This document shows positions 50,001-63,686 of a DNA stretch of 64,000 nucleotides, in pieces. Each line of letters starts with the position of its first letter. Position 1 is the stretch's first letter. The notes under the pieces were generated by a model. That model had not been told where the DNA came from, searched no databases, and saw only the letters and a list, made by a program, of their open reading frames with translations. Source of the stretch: Rhynchonema sp. JSB1_4 (taxonomy: Eukaryota > Nematoda > Chromadorea > Monhysterida > Xyalidae); contig JASAMV010006919.1 of the NCBI GenBank assembly GCA_030248065.1, positions 80,358 through 144,357 of the forward strand, in the 5' to 3' direction. The position numbers and the translations under genes are program-made.

Positions 50001-53000
50001 ACGATACAAAATATTGCTGGGGTGGTTCGTGTGTACTATAGGAGCCCATACATGCCGAGGGTGACTGGTCACACTATCGGGTAGCATTAGGATGAGGGCT
50101 CATACTTGGCAGCAGCCAGGCATCAACATTCATAAATGCACACGATCACAAATGTCACACGGTCACATTAGTCAGACGCACTTGCTATGCCCGCTGCTCC
50201 TTAATGCGGACTTAAAACGGCAGAGACAGGAAGGAAGGAACATTGCACATTTCTACCTATATACCTACGTCAGTGCGATGCGAACAACAAGCACATTACG
50301 CGGGTGCGCGCGCGCACGCGTACACAAGCAGATAAGAAAGACCAACATAAGCTGCACCTCAACGCCAGAAGAAGCAGACAGAGGCGCAAAAACCGCCGAC
50401 CAACCCACGTGAGAAAAAAAGTTGGCCAGCGTCGGCTGGCCGAGCTGTTGGCAAAGTCGCAGATGGCGCGATTCTGGGCAAGACAACGGCCAGAAACGAT
50501 ACACTCGCGCGGTCAGCGGGACAAAAATGGGCAAATTGGCAGGGGGATGACACAAAAAGAGCCGCGCACATCACTTACTACAGTCCGCAGATTGGCAAGC
50601 ACGTAAGGGCCCCAAGAAGTCTGTACCTACACATGGGTCTGGAACACCTCTCTCAAAGCGCCCAGCTGTAAAGTGGTGCGAGCGCAAGAAACTAAACCAA
50701 CTGACGTGTACGTATGCCATGAAGTCGCCTGGCATCGGCTAAGCGCTCCTTGTGCTTGTGGTGCTGCTAGATGTTTGTGTTTTTGTTGGTTTTTAGCGAA
50801 CAAAGAAGAAAGTAGTTTGAACAAGAGCAAACCAAACTGAACATAAGCCCATAAACTAAACTGAAGTATAAGCAGCCGGCAATCTGACTGACTGACTGAC
50901 TGGACTGCCTTTGTCTGCGCGCAGCATCGGGTGGCGGTGACAAGCACGGACGTCGCGCAGCGAACAAAAGTTGCGCTCGACACGTAACGCAACGCACCCG
51001 GTTTGAAACCGGATGCCGCTCTCTTGTACGGTACCTTACCTACCTTTCTATACATGCATATTGACGCGTCGCGATAAAAAAATACACCCGAAATGCGTTG
51101 AGGCTTGTCAACAATCACGTCTGGGTCCATACATACACACACATGATGCAACAGTTTGCACCACTCAAACCAGGTGGAAAAAACGTGCGGCTGACTGACT
51201 GTTCACTCGTTGACGCTGGCTGACTCACACGGCGACACACAAAGGACTGGTAAAAACATGGCGCGAGTTTTCAATATGAGTCGTCTGGGTTTTATATGTG
51301 AGAAAAGAAGAAGGCCAAACAACCACCAGAATACCGGAATATTATGGACCGGAGACGATTGCGCGATTTATATTCCCAGCACCGCCTCACGCAGTATAAT
51401 CTGTGTTGGTGTGTTCAAAAACTCGAATTTTCCCGCTCAAAAAATTGCGCGCATGTCAAGCGGACGCCGGGTCATCATAAGATCATAGCGAGACACAACA
51501 AAGCAACAACAAAATGATTCTCACGCCCAAACACAAGCCAAACGCAAAACGACTGGAGATAAATTTCAAACCTGCTTGCTAGTGTGTGTGCGAGTGCCTG
51601 TTGAGCAATCATACAAGAATGAGCAGCGATTATGGGGGGAAGGGGGTTCGAATTGATCTATGGAGGTAAATTCGGTTCTCCGAACCCATATGGAACTGGA
51701 ACTTAAAGCCGAACACCTTTGATGCGTCATTCTGAAGAAAACAGATGGCCGCGAGTCAGGCAGGTTTCAGAAAGAAGTCATCGTCATCAGTGTTGTTGTT
51801 CACAGTGCGCGAGTGATATCGAAATATAAATCGTACAAATACATAACCTCACAGCCGTTTTCTTATATGTTTGTACACTCAAAAGGTGCGGCTGAGTAAG
51901 CAGCAGCAAACACACCATTTGAATGTTGTTTGACTGAACGATAAAGCGGCGTGCCTGACAACAACGAAACTAAAAATCGCGCGCGCGAAAAATTCAGCAA
52001 ACCCGACCCAACTGAATGACTCAGCCAAGTGCGCATTATAGGTGAACACAAATAGACAGCATCCTGTCTAGATACGAAAAGCAGGCTAGTTTTTTTTAAT
52101 CAAAAACATCATGTGAATAAGAAAAAGTACTGCGAAACCTAATGTTGGTTATTATGGTGGGTTTCAGCAAATCAGAAGCAATGGAAAAAAGAATTGATAC
52201 AAAGAACGGGAAACGCAATCGTTGATCTGGAACAGATTCTAAAGTTATGTAACCATAACTCACATTTCCGCTTTCACCACACCATGCAAATGCGGCCTGG
52301 ATTCGTGCTTGGAACAAAGGACCATTTGGAAATGTTACCACGTGCGTTATCGTTGAATCCAGGAATACTATTCAAAATCGAATGTACCTACATGTTCGTA
52401 ATAGGTACGGTACCCAGAATTCATTTTGGGCACATAAACTAGGCTATCAGACAGCAAGCTGATCATACAGTGGAAGCAGCGGAGAGCAGAAAAGCTCCCA
52501 AAACCCAAACAAAGAGCAACGTCACATTTGGGTTAGTATGCGATGATGATGCATTATTTTTGACGGGTTTGTCGGCAAAGCACAACTGATGGTGCTGTAT
52601 ACTGTATATTGATGTGGAAACACGCACAGTAGGGTGTGTTACATTGACAAACAGTTCACAAAAATTTTGAATGGCGGAAAAATTTCAAAACAACATCGGA
52701 AATGGAAACCACATGGCAGGTGGGCATGGCAACTAAAACTGCGAACACGCGATAACCTTGCACAGACGCAGGTATGGGTCGACTGTATACAGAGTTTCTG
52801 TAATGGACATATAGAGCCGAGTTTGAATGAACCAGGTGTACATACTGTATTTGAGGAGTGCATAAATGTATATCTCATCCAGCATGATAGAAGTGCATAA
52901 AATGTACAACGCTTGAGCACGCGATTCGGCCACAAATACACAAATCCGGCATGAAATGCGCCACCACTATTCATTCTTCGCTCAAATAATCATAACAACA

Positions 53001-53263
53001 GGATGACACACACGCACAGGACAGCAATAATCATACTTTCGGTGCACTCAACTTTGCGTGACAGCAACAACAACGATAAAAGAGTGCTTTGCGCAGGCAA
53101 ACGGAAAACTTGTGAAAACATAAGTATAGCTCACATTGCGAACAAAATAATCTTCATCTGTGTCTGAATTTGGCAATTGTTGCTCTCTTGAGGGTGCAAA
53201 AGACCACCAAGTAAGTTTGCGTGCGCACATCATTATAATGGACACAGACAGCTACTATAATGG

Positions 53264-53282
53264 AGAGAGAGAGAGAGAGAGA
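53264..53282. repeat. GA microsatellite
   Basis: An uninterrupted GA dinucleotide run (AGAGAGAGAGAGAGAGAG) in the gene-poor region; a shorter one lies at 47514-47527. Confidence 0.85.
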
Positions 53283-55747
53283 ACGCCAGATTACGTGCAG
53301 AGTTTGCATTTGCACAGATTTAGATTGCCGAACTTGTGCAATTTTGTGTGCTACGCAGCGATAACAAACGACTGAAAAACAGACCACAAGGTTTGGCGGG
53401 CGCATTTGGTGTCTGTAACTTTGGCATTGGACTATATGAATATGACTGGACAAGATGTTTTGTCGACGTAAACATTAGCTCCTAAAATTCCGCAGCGAAC
53501 AGTGATGGGAACTTTCAGCATGTTCGGGGAACTTTTTGGTGCACTGCGCATTCAACCATCGAAATGGAAGATAAGACAGCAAAAACACAACCAGCAAATA
53601 TTTCTGCCAATCCATGCATATGGCAAATATTGTAGTCAAAGTCAGAGAACAACAAACAGCGCCAATAGACCGCACGTGCACACAGACACGGACGTTCGTG
53701 TTACATACGTGACTGTACATGTACGTGTGCACATGGCTGCTTGCATGTGACGCACAGCACAAAGAAACACGCACAAAATTGCACTGGCGCAGTACACGTG
53801 GTGCATTTTGCACTTACGATTTAGCATTGCTCGCAATCAACATATTTATACATTGGTGGTTGGTAACCAGAAACATCAGATATGGGAGTTGTTATGTCGC
53901 ATGTATGCTGGAAAGAACAGAGCGAGAGAGAGAGCAGCAGATGGTTTACGAACGTGTATAGATGTGCACGGGTCAAATGCAAAAATGTCGCAGACTGAAT
54001 GTGCATTATTCGAATATAAAATCGCACACTTCACCTTCTATTGGCAGGCAATCCACATACACAGCTCCGTCACGGTCAACCACTTTTTTTGGTAACCATT
54101 GTACGTGCGCAGCCGGACTATGAGACTTTTGACCCTTTGTGTGCCTGATGTTTCAAGGATGCGACTTGCTTGCCGACTGGGAAACCTGCTTGTGATTCAA
54201 GCCGATTATCCGTTGCAGATCAGGACATTCTCAATCCCAAAGTCCAACAGATGTCTGTAGCTGGCAAGCGAATGGTTCATGTGAATGTAGCAACACGTTG
54301 AATATAATGCACTATCTGACAGCCTGCCTGCTAAGCTCTCATGCACCAAACCACAATGTTTCTGCTTGAATATTGTTCCAGTCCCCATAACAGTGACAAA
54401 CAACAGACGCGGTGCGGACACCGAAACCGCTCGGTAGAAACACGGCACCCGGAATGCGCGCATATCCGCATTTTTTTGACCACAAGGCCAAGTAAACATC
54501 GACATCACTTTCTATTGATAGATATTCGCAGGTGACGGTCGACAATCTTGGTTTTTTTCGGTTCACATACTTCGGCAGAAAGCCAAATTTGTGATCAGGG
54601 TTTCATATTTGAGAACCAACTTGGCTGACGAAACTTGCGAGCGGGTAATACACCCAGAACATAAGAGCAACATGTATTTTCACCGAAAAATGACTCAGAG
54701 ACCAAAAACCAAGTTACTGATGCGCAAAGTGTACATCTGTTGGAGCAGCTGCGCGCGATATTTGAAAAAAATAGGAACATCTGCCGGCGCCATTGAAACT
54801 TTTTGAATGATGTAGCAATTATTTCAAAACCACCAACACACGCACAATAGTTGATGATGGCACACATTTATTCGCAAAAGTTTATGGATACAGATACAAC
54901 ATTTTGACAATAATTGGCATAATACGAGAAAAATTCCAAAAAAATTAACATTTCGAAAACACAGACCCACTTTGTAATCATGCGTTCTGGTGTGTGAGCG
55001 GGGTACAAAAAATTTAGTGGTCAAATCCTTTATCCGGAAGCAGTCCGCAAAATAATCTTAGTTGAATTGCTTAAAGTAGTACTTGTAAATTGAATTGCAA
55101 CATAAACGGCGAGTGTTTCGCATCAACTAACTAATATGGAATGTAAATCCTAATAAAATACCGGCTACATTACAAAAACTCAGACAACTTCACGCGAAGG
55201 CAGCTTAGGTATCACAATAGAAAAATGTGCTGTCACAATTAGGATACGAAAACACAACAATAATTTAGAAAAATATCTGGGGAGCCATAGGAAGAGTCAC
55301 ATCAGAAAATACATTCGCTTGAATTGAATTCCCAAAACGAAAACAGAACAGTTTGCTTGCACATGCACACAATAGAAAGAAGGCATAGAAAGAGATTCAC
55401 TGTCACGTATACTCCTAATAGCCAAGCACATTTAGACCGAAGTTTTTGGATACATTGTGATAAACCGTGCTATTGTGAGGAACAGCAAGAAGCCAGCGGT
55501 TTAAGTTGCCAAAAACGAAAACAAATGGTAATACTAGTCCTAAAACATACGGGCAACACCTTGACAGGTACGTCGGTAATCCTGAGCGCCTACACACAAT
55601 TTTCAGAACGAAAAAAGGCAATAATCCAGCTATCCATTACCGCAGACAATGCGCAAATGTGGTTCATACAATTTATACACAATTCAGGGTGAAACATCGA
55701 AAGCAAACCACGCCCACGCAAAACAACACAGTCATTTAATTGCCTAA

Positions 55748-58700
55748 TCAATCAATTTTAACGGCGCCGTAAATCTTACAAATGAACCAATAACTAGCAT
55801 AGAAGCCAACGGTGGCCGTGAGGAAAAAGAATGCCATCGCCATCAGGCCAGTGTAGGCGAAATAGAGCAGGGTGGGAATAAAGTCGACGATCTCCAGCTG
55901 GAACATTTTGGAAAATTATTGGTGACATTTTTGCTGTTCACATGTTTGTATTTGTATTTACACTTTTCAAAGCAAACGTTCCTTGGGCATACAAATTGAA
56001 GAACGCTTCCGTTGATCACACTTACCTTGGTCATGTAGTAGAATATAGAGTAGCCATAGACTGGAAAAAGAAAACATCACGATCATGATTGCACAAATTT
56101 CCAAAAGAAAGCAACAAAATCAACCCCGGTCAACAACTAACCATATAGAGCGCAACTGCCTCCAACGAAGAACGAACGCCACCACCAATGGTAACTCTAG
56201 AATTAATAATAGTGTCAAATCAATAAAATTGTGTGAAAAACGGACCTCAAACAGGCCATTACCTCCGAACACAATTGGAAATACGTGACCACGATGGCAA
56301 TTTGCCCGCAGGATATCATCAGAATGACGGTGACCAGAAATAGAAACCCAAACAGATAGTAGAATTGATTCTCCCACAGAGCCTGAAATGTTCGACATTA
56401 ATTAACCTAAATAAAAATAACAAGATACAACATTGAAACTGAAACTTGAAAAAGATACAAGAAACCAACCGAGAATATGAAGAACAGTTCAATGAACATT
56501 GCGCCAAACGGAAGTATGCCCGCCAGCGAGATGCTAAAAATGTGACAACAAGATTTTTCGAACCGCGACAGCCAAGAACGGAACAATAAACCGAATGAGA
56601 ATCCGTCGAACCAGGGCAGCAGCTGCAGATACCACGGCTGCTCGGGCACTTGCCGCGGGATTTGGTTGGTACGCACGGGATGTTGATATGCCTGCAGCAA
56701 ACGGTGAATATTGCCATCCTATTTATGTCTATTCGTGCACGACCAGCGAAGACCATGCCATACCCCCTTTCGTTTGGTCAAAGTGGCCCCACTCACTGAA
56801 GTGGTACTACTCCGGAAAGAAAGAAAAAATGAAAAAAAGGATCACTAAATTGTGTATTTTCACTACTCTCCAAAAGTCCAAGATGTCCGACAAGCAGAAC
56901 AAGATAAAAAATGACTTTCCTGATTTAGCGGCTCCCTTCGGAAGAAAGCCGGATCCGCCACTGAGTACTGGCAGTAATCGCAAAAATACAAACCTGTTTC
57001 CGATATCCAAAATAGAATCCCATGAAGACGAGTGGCAGATCAATGCCGAACCACATGAACAACAACAACAACATGGTCGGGAACGGTACGGCGCCCGACG
57101 ATTGCTTGCCGATCAGGAAAAAGTTGAGCACAAATCCGGCGCCCAGAACAAGACCCGGGAACAGACAGCAAGTCTGAAGAAAAGGGGAAATGTTTCAATT
57201 CATGCAGAATACGCAGTCAAGACAACGGTTCGTCAATGTCAACACACTGGAATTCACAAAACAAAGTCAAGCTCACCGTCAAGCTCAACGTCAAAGTTCA
57301 AAGTCAAATGTTTCGGCGTCAAAATATTATTATAGGGATGTAACAGAAGCGTTTTGTGAGATTTTTTCTGAGTTTCATGAATTTCTGAAAAGAGGCAAAG
57401 AAATGAACAGACGATCACCAACGGAGGTGCAAAAAATTTTGACTGCGGTCAATGATCGCCACAGTATTTCAATACCATTAGTCAGAAATTATTATAGCTC
57501 AGAAATAATCTTCAGAAACGCTTGTGCTACGTCCTTAAAATAATAGTATTTCGAGAAGCGCATCCAATCATGCACAATAATGCGTCAAAGTTGACCCTTC
57601 GTTTAGAAAATCGCGTCTGCTGCACGAGCCAGCGTGACGCCGAAACATCGGACTTTGAACTTTGACGTTGAGCTTGACGGTGAGCTTGACTTTGTTTTGT
57701 GAATTCCAGCCATTGTATGTGAAAATATGAAAATTTAATAACAATCATCCGAAAACAAAGCAGCCGTCAGTCGACGGCTGTCAACTGATGACGTTCGTCG
57801 AAAGGCACGAAAAAATCCCGAGAGGGACACCCCGAAAAAATACAAAAAACAAATTAAAAAACCGAAGAAGCCGGAAAAACAAAAACCACGGGGATGTATT
57901 TTTCTCAAAAGTGGATATCCATGTTGCTCATCATCGCCAAATAAGGGCTAAATTTCCAGAGCAGCAAGTGGAACGTTGGTTGGTTGATGGCCAACGTTCG
58001 GTTGTCGTGGTCTCATTGTTGACTGAAGATGTCCGACAGATCTTCTGCGCATTTGATCGGGTTACGCCAAAGATCGATTGGGCTCGTGGATACGGGTCGG
58101 CTTTTGCAACGAAACAGATGTTCGACCGTGTCGGGCTCGGTGCAGCATCGAGGGCACACGTTTTGTATGTTTGGGTCGATGCGATTGCGATATGAGTTCA
58201 GCATGCGGCAGTGACCACTGCGTAATTGCGCCAGGGTGCATCTTGTACGCCGATTCAGCAAGTGGAACGTCCTGCACCTCATCCTCAAGAAGGTGCACTC
58301 GACAAAAAGAAGAGTTTTTTTACCCATTTTATATTTTATTTCCGTTTTTTTTCGACGAACAGACCTGAAATGCGGTTCTCTTCCACTGCACACCCCTGAG
58401 CGTCTTGTACAGTCGTCCCGAGTAGTAGCCGGCAATCAGCCCCATGAAACAATACAGGAACAAGGCCGCCGTCATGATCGAGCCGCGACTCGCTGGCGAT
58501 AACATGCCCAACATTGCGAAGACTGCAAGTTTTGGGGGAAAATATTTCGCAGATGAAATTTGAAATTCTCAGAACTTGGATTTTCGTTTTCAGCGGAAAA
58601 ATGGCAAAATTCTGGGAGGAAATTCCACATAACTTCCGAATATGTGTGAATAAAAATGTTAGTTGCACAAAGACCCGGAAACAATGAATGTGTAAAACGA

Positions 58701-60839
58701 CAACGTATTTGGACAGCAGGCTGATTCAAAATTCGTCCGAAAAAAAACGCACAAATGGTGATCAGTGCCATGCCGAACAGTTGTATTCCGCTGCCGACAA
58801 AACTGGTCAACAACTTGGGGTTGGGCGGAGGACGAAACACGTCGCCGTGCACCAGCTTCCAACCGCTTTCTTCCAATGTTTCATCCTGGAAACCATGTGT
58901 GTGAAAGCGACAATTTCATGACAGACACAATGGAAAAGCACATTTCCTGCTGTCGCCTATTTTTTTGTACAAGAAAAATACAGAAAAACGACTTTTTTAT
59001 TAAAAAAACATTCTGACCATTTCTTCGTCCTTGTTGTACTGCGCGATATCGCGGCGAATCGTACGAATCATGATCACGCTCAGAAAGCCTGAATGAGAAA
59101 ACAGAACTGAGAGCATATTTTTTCACAAAAATTTATTTTTATTTCGCCGAACATAATTAAATTCGCGCACCTGACAGGCACAGCACGACGACAATCGAGT
59201 TGATGATCGAGAACCAGTGGATCTGGACGTCACTCATGCTCAAATAGATGTCCCAACGGCTTGCCCATTTCACCTGGCCGAAAGAAGAAAATTTGGCAAA
59301 AAATCAAGAAAATATTTACGTACAGCGTACCGCAAGATTTCGAAAAATCCGGCTCTTTATATTTTGAGAAAAAATAAAAATTTAGGACCATACGTAATGT
59401 TATTGTTGACAAAAAATTGGATGAATTTTGAGCCGTTTTTCTCACGGAGAATCAGTTTTCTGTCCAAAGACTGAACCCGGTATTTTTTAGATTTCACCTG
59501 ATCATTGAGAAAAAATGAAAATTCTTTTCGGTCCGCAACTACAGTGTTTGTTACCTCGCTTTTTTCCCATCGCACACTGTACGTCCACCAGATGTCTGTT
59601 TCTTTGCCCTCTTCCAGCTTCTGAGCGGTGGCCGTGCGTAGCTCTTCACCGGAGCACGTCGTTTCGGCCTGATTCGGGTTATTGGCTTTTTTACTAAATA
59701 GTTTCAGTTTTTTATTAAACAGAAAGAGAAATCGCGACAAAAATAACGATGTCAAACCTGCCAAGTCTTCAACGTGCTGCCGTCCACACTCCTTGGCTCC
59801 ACCTCAAATCCGACCACCCTGTATTTCTGAGGCTCGTGTTCGTGATAATAGAGCACTAGGGTCAGGTGGTTGTGCACGTGCACCTGGAAATGATGTTATT
59901 AAGCAAAAAAACTACGATCGGTTACCATCGTGTGTTTTTTTGTGTTTGGAATAATCGCTCATGGTTAGCTTCGCAGATCACGGAGATTGAGGTTTGTCGA
60001 TATTAACCGTACAACGGGTTCAGCAACAGATCAATGTGTGAAAACCGACTTATCAAATGCGATTACCGAAACATTCATGCGTCGACCGACAAACTATGCC
60101 ATACACTGGTGTTGATATATCGTGTGATAGTTTGTGTCAAACAAAAGTCACAAATTGCCAATCTTTCCCCCACTCACACTGCCGTCGGCAGCCACATAAC
60201 CGAGTCTGTAACCGTGATCGAATAAAGGCTGTGCCATGTCCGGTGTCTTCACACGCGTTGCACACGGCAGATTATCGATAATTCTGGAAAAAATCTATTA
60301 ACTTCAGCCAACGCCAAACGTCGCAAGCAAGAATATGCAACGATTTTCACACGGACACGACAAAGAATTACGAAGCCCAGCCATCGTGATCCGTCAGTCA
60401 GCAATCAGAAATTTTAAATTTAAGCAAAAAAAAAAAACGCACAAGTGCACATGATATTCGTGTTTGACGCGCTTAATCAAAGTGTTGGTTTGTTCGGCAG
60501 TCAGCTTGGTTTTCTGGTTCTTCGTTCCGCACAACGCACGACAAGGAATTTCGGTCTTCATTTGAACCTGACAAGGAGTTTAGCATGAGAATAAGAAGGC
60601 TAAGGCTCACCTCAAAGTCTATAACAGCATCATTAGCTAGATTTCGACAGCTTTTGGCAATCGCACGCAGTCAAACTAAAACGTACCTTATAGGCCGTAT
60701 TCACAATTCGGTCACCTCGCAAAACTTCGCCCAAATTCTCCGAATAGTATTTGACGCCAGATTCTGGTTTGCAGAATCCATGACCCGGGTTAAAATATTC
60801 ATATGGAATCTGCGTTTTCACGCTCGTCAATTTGATTGC
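55748..60839 (-). CDS. transmembrane 9 superfamily protein (TM9SF2/4 type; 5' end outside window)
   Basis: TM9SF proteins (nonaspanins) are Golgi/endosomal membrane proteins with a luminal N-terminal domain and nine membrane helices. Exons in order: [20 protein letters not shown] with [17 protein letters not shown] (60.8-60.67 kb), [20 protein letters not shown] and [12 protein letters not shown] (60.28 kb), [20 protein letters not shown] (59.88 kb), [32 protein letters not shown] (59.27 kb), [38 protein letters not shown] (58.85 kb), [20 protein letters not shown] (58.5 kb), a helix pair with [20 protein letters not shown] (57.1 kb), [20 protein letters not shown] (56.68 kb), [40 protein letters not shown], and the C-terminus [18 protein letters not shown]. 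Stop at 55748-55750. The signal peptide exon is not seen; it must lie beyond 61 kb. Confidence 0.93.
57251..57706. repeat. family L inverted-repeat element
   Basis: Left arm (57251-57322: GGAATTCACAAAACAAAGTC, AAGCTCACCGTCAAGCTC) and right arm (57631-57706: GAGCTTGACGGTGAGCTT, GACTTTGTTTTGTGAATTCC) are close complements of about 72 bp. The right-hand interior repeats the sequence seen at 31200-31310. It lies in a TM9SF intron. Confidence 0.85.
58013..58330 (-). mobile_element. non-LTR retrotransposon fragment
   Basis: The minus-strand frame encodes [20 protein letters not shown], then [20 protein letters not shown] and HLFRC. The pattern L.QLR.GHC..LNSY followed by a C..C...H.C zinc knuckle is typical of the region after the reverse transcriptase in jockey-like elements. 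Only this 3' piece is present; it lies in a TM9SF intron. Confidence 0.75.
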
Positions 60840-61057
60840 CTGGAGAACATACGTATATTGTGGCGAGTATATACATATTTATTAGAACTATAGTGACTAG
60901 CCGAAAAAAACAGTTTTATTTCCATTAAAAATCGAACAAACCGTTTTTTTCCGGAGCCCGGTAATTTTCGAAAATAAATTACCTGGAAGAAGTACTGGTA
61001 ATTTATTTTTCAGAGAAAATATGTTTTTGGTCTGAAAACTTTCCTGAGGGTTCGAAC

Positions 61058-61332
61058 CAGTGGTGTAGCTACCCAGGCGGGGCGGCAACCTACTGTACCA
61101 CCAAAAATGTGGGGCGGCAACCTACCTACTGCACCGGCCGAGCTAGGCGGGGGGGAACAAAATTTTTTAGGGCTAAATATTGATTAAAATGTACCGTTTT
61201 GGACTAATGGACTAAATAAAAAATATACCGTTTTGGACCACAAATCGCAACTTACTTCACCTGTCGGAGGGGGTCAACCTACCTACCTACTGTACCCAGG
61301 GGGGCTCCCCCACTCCCCCAGCTACACCAGTG
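61058..61332. mobile_element. family F hAT-like MITE, copy 2
   Basis: It opens CAGTGGTGTAGCTACCC and ends CCCCAGCTACACCAGTG, flanked by gttcgaac (61050-61057) and gttcgaag (61333-61340), a 7/8 duplication. 275 bp, with GGGGCGGCAACCTAC repeats. Confidence 0.87.
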
Positions 61333-62559
61333 GTTCGAAGTCGAACCTAACCTACGTTGCAAAACCGTTTTAAATAGGCCTAAAACAGCTGAAAGCGACC
61401 GTTTTTCGTGCCTGAAACTCGAGGCGAGCAGTAACAAGAAACCATAAGCAAAACAAAAATTGCTCAAAAATGGGTGGGGAAGGGAAGGGGGTCCCTCCCC
61501 TGAGGTACACTCATTGGGTACACTAATTTCCCCAATTTTTGCCTAAAATAGGTATTGTTAGGCGGTAGGCCTAAAATTGGCTAAAAAGGTGAGGGGAGAA
61601 AAATTTTTAGTGTTTTATTATGTGTGGAATCGTGTGAAAACGTAGTATTTGCGCGCGTAGCGCGCGAATTTCGTGTAATTTGAGGTCAAAACCACTGATT
61701 TTACACTAATTTTGCCCATTTTGGTCAAAAATTGGCATTTTTAGGGCAAAATTGGGGGATACCTGCTGTACCGGGGCGAAAATCAGGGGGCCCCCAAACC
61801 CCCACCTCCAACACTGCTCTCAGACACGAATAAGTGCAACTATAAGCGAAAAAACAAAAAAACATCCTTTCAAACCCCTTTTCAGGGGTTGTTGGGGTTA
61901 TTTCTGTGGGAACAATTTTTCAGATTCGGGTCAGTGTATTAATAAAGCCCCCGTAATGTAATAGTGCCCCCCAAATGAGGTCAGTGAATTAATCGAGTCC
62001 CTTGTGGCTGGGGGGAGGGGCGCCCCCCGAATGGTACCCTACCCGCCCCGGCCTGGTACACTACCCCCCTACCCGCCCCACTCTGGTACCCTACCCCCCT
62101 ACCCGCCTCGCTCTGGTACCCTACCCGCCCCGATTTTTGCCCTCAAAATGCTAATTTTTCGGTCAAAAAATGCCCAAATTTTGACCGAAAACCCTTAAAC
62201 GTGCAAAAACTCGCGCGCTACGCGCGATAATTGCACTTTATAACACAAAAATAAGCACCCAAAAAAACTTGTATTGTACCCGCCCCGAAAAATCTCCCCC
62301 CTCCCCCCAAACCAGATTTCCCCCCAAGATTCCAGGTACACTACCCCCTACCCGCCCCGGATTTTTCCACCTGTGTACCCTACCCGCCCCGCCAAAGTAG
62401 CCACAGCACTGCACCTGAATAGAGCCTACCTACTGTACCGGCCGAGCTAGGGGGGAGGGGAACAAAATTTATTTTGGTCTAATCATTGATGAAAATGTAT
62501 CTAAAACGCTAATTTCGCGCGTAGCGCGCGATTTTTCGCCTACTACAGTGCCCCCAAGT
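61333..62559. repeat. composite of F-, G- and H-family fragments
   Basis: CCTACCCGCCCC is tandemly repeated at 62.03-62.13 and 62.34-62.4 kb; GTAGCCACAGCACTG at 62.40 kb is a family terminus. H-like GTCAGTGTATTAATAAAGCCCC is at 61.93 kb. GCGCGTAGCGCGCGA palindromes occur at 61.65, 62.21 and 62.52 kb. Individual borders could not be fixed. Confidence 0.6.
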
Positions 62560-63228
62560 CAGTGTGGTGGCAGGCCAATCGACCCAAGATACCCCAGGGG
62601 CCAGGGGGGAAGGTTTCGGAGTTACTCGAGATACCCTCCAGAGGCTACCCAAGATACCCCTATGGTCTGTCAAAAGGCGGAAAAAGGCCATTTTTTGCAT
62701 GCAATTTTACTGCAAAATTGGCCAAAAAGGGTACTTTTTGACATTTTCGCCGAAAATTGGCCTAATGACCATTTTTGGGTGTTTGCGACCTCGGGCCGGG
62801 CCGGGCCGGGCACCCCGGCCCGAAGCTTCTGAAGTGATTTATTTCATTGAAAAAGTAGGGATTTTTTTTGTCAAAAATACTAAAAATTTCTGACGGATTC
62901 GGCAACTAAGTGATCAGTATTGTCTATCTGACGACTTTTTCATGGAAAACAATGAATTTTCAGCCAAAAAATAGGTTAAAAAATGCAAAAATTATGACAA
63001 AAATTGGGTTAAAATCTGAGCCAAAAATTCTGGCCGGGCCGGACCTGATTGCGACCTCTGGTTCCGAGGTCGAAAAACGCATATTTTTGCCTTTGAAAAG
63101 CATAAATCTACTTACTCGAGATACCCTTTGGGGTAGGCTCGAGATAGATACCCTTCCCCCCACGTTGACTCGAGATAGATACCCCTTACGGGGGAATCCC
63201 CCATTCCCCCTCCCTAGCCACTACAGTG
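62560..63228. mobile_element. family D MITE, copy 3, with nested family M insert
   Basis: It opens CAGTGTGGTGGCAGGCC and ends CTAGCCACTACAGTG like copy 2. About 260 bp (62.79-63.05 kb) of GC-rich family M sequence, bounded by TTGCGACCTC and TTGCGACCTCTGG, interrupt the middle. The flanks ccccaagt and ccccagca are only a weak duplication. Confidence 0.8.
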
Positions 63229-63278
63229 CCCCAGCAAGTACTACCCTCAGGAACTACACGACATTGTTTAGGTATTTA

Positions 63279-63686
63279 CCGTAAAAACCTAAATAGAAGG
63301 GGGCTCTATTAACTCACTGACCCCATTTTGGGGGGCTCTATTACGGGGGGCTCTATTCCGGCTCCGGGGGCCTCTATTAATTCACTGACTCGAACCTGAA
63401 AAATTGTTCCCAGAAATACCCCCAAAGACCCCTAAAAAGGGGTTTGAAAGGATGTTTTTTCGCTTGTAATCACATTTATTCGTGTCTATTCGTCAATAAG
63501 AGGCGTATTATGTGCTCTGAACGAACAACAAACGTGCATAAATGTACCTGTGCACAACTATCAAGCCTTAATACACTACTGTATAGGGGATGTTACTTAA
63601 GGTGGCTCTATTCCGGGGGGGGCTCTATTAATTCACTGACCCCTTTTTGGGGGCTGTGTATTACGGGGGGAGGCTCTATTCCGGGG
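63279..63686. mobile_element. family H MITE, copy 2 (right end not seen)
   Basis: It opens CCGTAAAAACCTAAATA after TA, the same terminus as 39442. GGGGGCTCTATTA and CACTGACCCC blocks are repeated. No right terminus appears before element F begins at 63687, so F may interrupt it. Confidence 0.65.

Larger units (their letters stand above)
45900..55747. other. 9.8-kb gene-poor region upstream of the homeodomain gene
   Basis: No conserved protein or RNA gene is recognised on either strand. It holds element Q1 (46776-47024), microsatellites (GA run at 47514-47527 and 53264-53282, CA/CG tract at 47800-47895, CTGA run at 50883-50900), and a TTAGGCTTAGG at about 49011. Open frames are short, low in complexity and unsupported. 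Its place between a homeodomain gene promoter and the TM9SF 3' end suggests regulatory DNA, which cannot be confirmed here. Confidence 0.5.

Noticed and set aside
51210..51488. Plus-strand frame of 92 codons in the gene-poor region
   Set aside because: No family pattern, no splice context, and similar frames are common by chance here.
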